From contig CP051238.1 in NCBI GenBank assembly GCA_017794925.1, positions 2,910,957 to 2,974,956 on the forward strand: a DNA stretch of 64,000 nt, read 5' to 3'. The notes beneath the pieces were generated by a model that was not told where the DNA came from, did no database searches, and saw only the letters and a list, made by a program, of their open reading frames with translations. The position numbers were made by a program, and so were the translations under genes. Below are positions 63,858-64,000 of this stretch, one piece after another (position 1 is the first letter of the stretch; each line of letters starts with the position of its first letter). The stretch comes from Aestuariibacter sp. (GTDB lineage Bacteria > Pseudomonadota > Gammaproteobacteria > Enterobacterales > Alteromonadaceae).

Positions 63858-64000
63858 ATGGCTGGCGTCAGCGGTTGGTAAAAAGCTTGTATCAATCTCG
63901 TAGTACGCCAGAGAGTCGCTATTTTCAACTGGCTACACAGTCAGCAGACGGCAGGTTGCACAACCGGACGGTGGTATGCAGAGGGCTCGATGATGAGCGT
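63854..64000 (+). CDS. Pyridoxamine 5'-phosphate oxidase-like flavoprotein, cut by window edge
   Basis: Forty-nine codons are present from an ATG that overlaps the ycfH stop (ATGA). The text SRYFQLATQSADGRLHNRTVVCRGL matches the start of the FMN-binding split-barrel in pyridoxamine-phosphate-oxidase-like proteins. Whether it is a true PdxH or one of the many relatives cannot be told from this fragment. Confidence 0.7.
   Translation, partial: MNGWRQRLVKSLYQSRSTPESRYFQLATQSADGRLHNRTVVCRGLDDER

Overview
The window looks like an ordinary chromosomal segment of a marine gammaproteobacterium, most likely of the Alteromonas group (inference). The main reason is the right end, where rne, rluC, maf/yceF, yceD, rpmF, plsX, fabH, fabD, fabG, acpP, fabF, pabC, mltG, tmk, holB and tatD follow one another as in Escherichia coli, and where RNase E, HrpA, FabF and AcpP align closely with E. 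coli proteins recalled from memory. There are no phage genes, transposases, rRNA genes or CRISPR arrays. Both ends cut through genes: sbcB on the left and a pyridoxamine-phosphate-oxidase-like gene on the right.

Layout. 1-13 kb: housekeeping and small accessory genes (sbcB, an exported Thr-type asparaginase, a Rossmann-like ORF broken by a stop, a flavodoxin-like reductase, a CBS protein, hrpA, PilZ and DUF2061 proteins, rlmI, an acetyltransferase, a quinone oxidoreductase, divergent rnhA/dnaQ). 13-15 kb: a TIGR03503-like envelope protein and two identical tRNA-Asp genes. 15.5-24.4 kb: a complete L-rhamnose catabolic island (kinase, DeoR regulator, fused aldolase/dehydrogenase, isomerase, L-lactate dehydrogenase, RhaT symporter). 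The three promoters of the kinase, regulator and aldolase genes carry the same 16-17 bp direct-repeat motif, so they are probably controlled by the DeoR protein. 24.8-35.4 kb: lolD-lolE without lolC, a dicarboxylate/amino-acid symporter, an Ig-like repeat lipoprotein, astB, topA and a YaiL-like gene. 35.4-46 kb is the accessory region: a BLUF photoreceptor divergent from a sensor histidine kinase, a parDE toxin-antitoxin pair whose toxin is frameshifted, an attC-like imperfect palindrome, a NADAR protein, a sulfotransferase-like/NhaC/class-IV aminotransferase group, and a LysR-controlled DoxX / glutathionyl-hydroquinone reductase / DODA-dioxygenase group. 47-64 kb: rne and the lipid-synthesis supercluster.

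How the genes work together. The rhamnose island forms a full route: RhaT imports L-rhamnose, RhaI makes L-rhamnulose, the kinase phosphorylates it, the aldolase half of the fusion yields DHAP and L-lactaldehyde, the SDR half can oxidise lactaldehyde to L-lactate, and LldD takes that to pyruvate. The right-hand cluster makes and regulates fatty-acid and phospholipid precursors (PlsX, FabH/D/G/F, AcpP), with folate (PabC), murein (MltG), dTMP (Tmk) and replication (HolB) genes in the same transcription direction.

Nothing here is a clear-cut new system. The best leads are the shared rhamnose operator, the BLUF/histidine-kinase pair, the attC-like element beside a broken parDE, and the split sulfotransferase-like/aminotransferase pair with an NhaC antiporter. 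Everything rests on reading the sequence by eye; family names are recognition calls without database searches.
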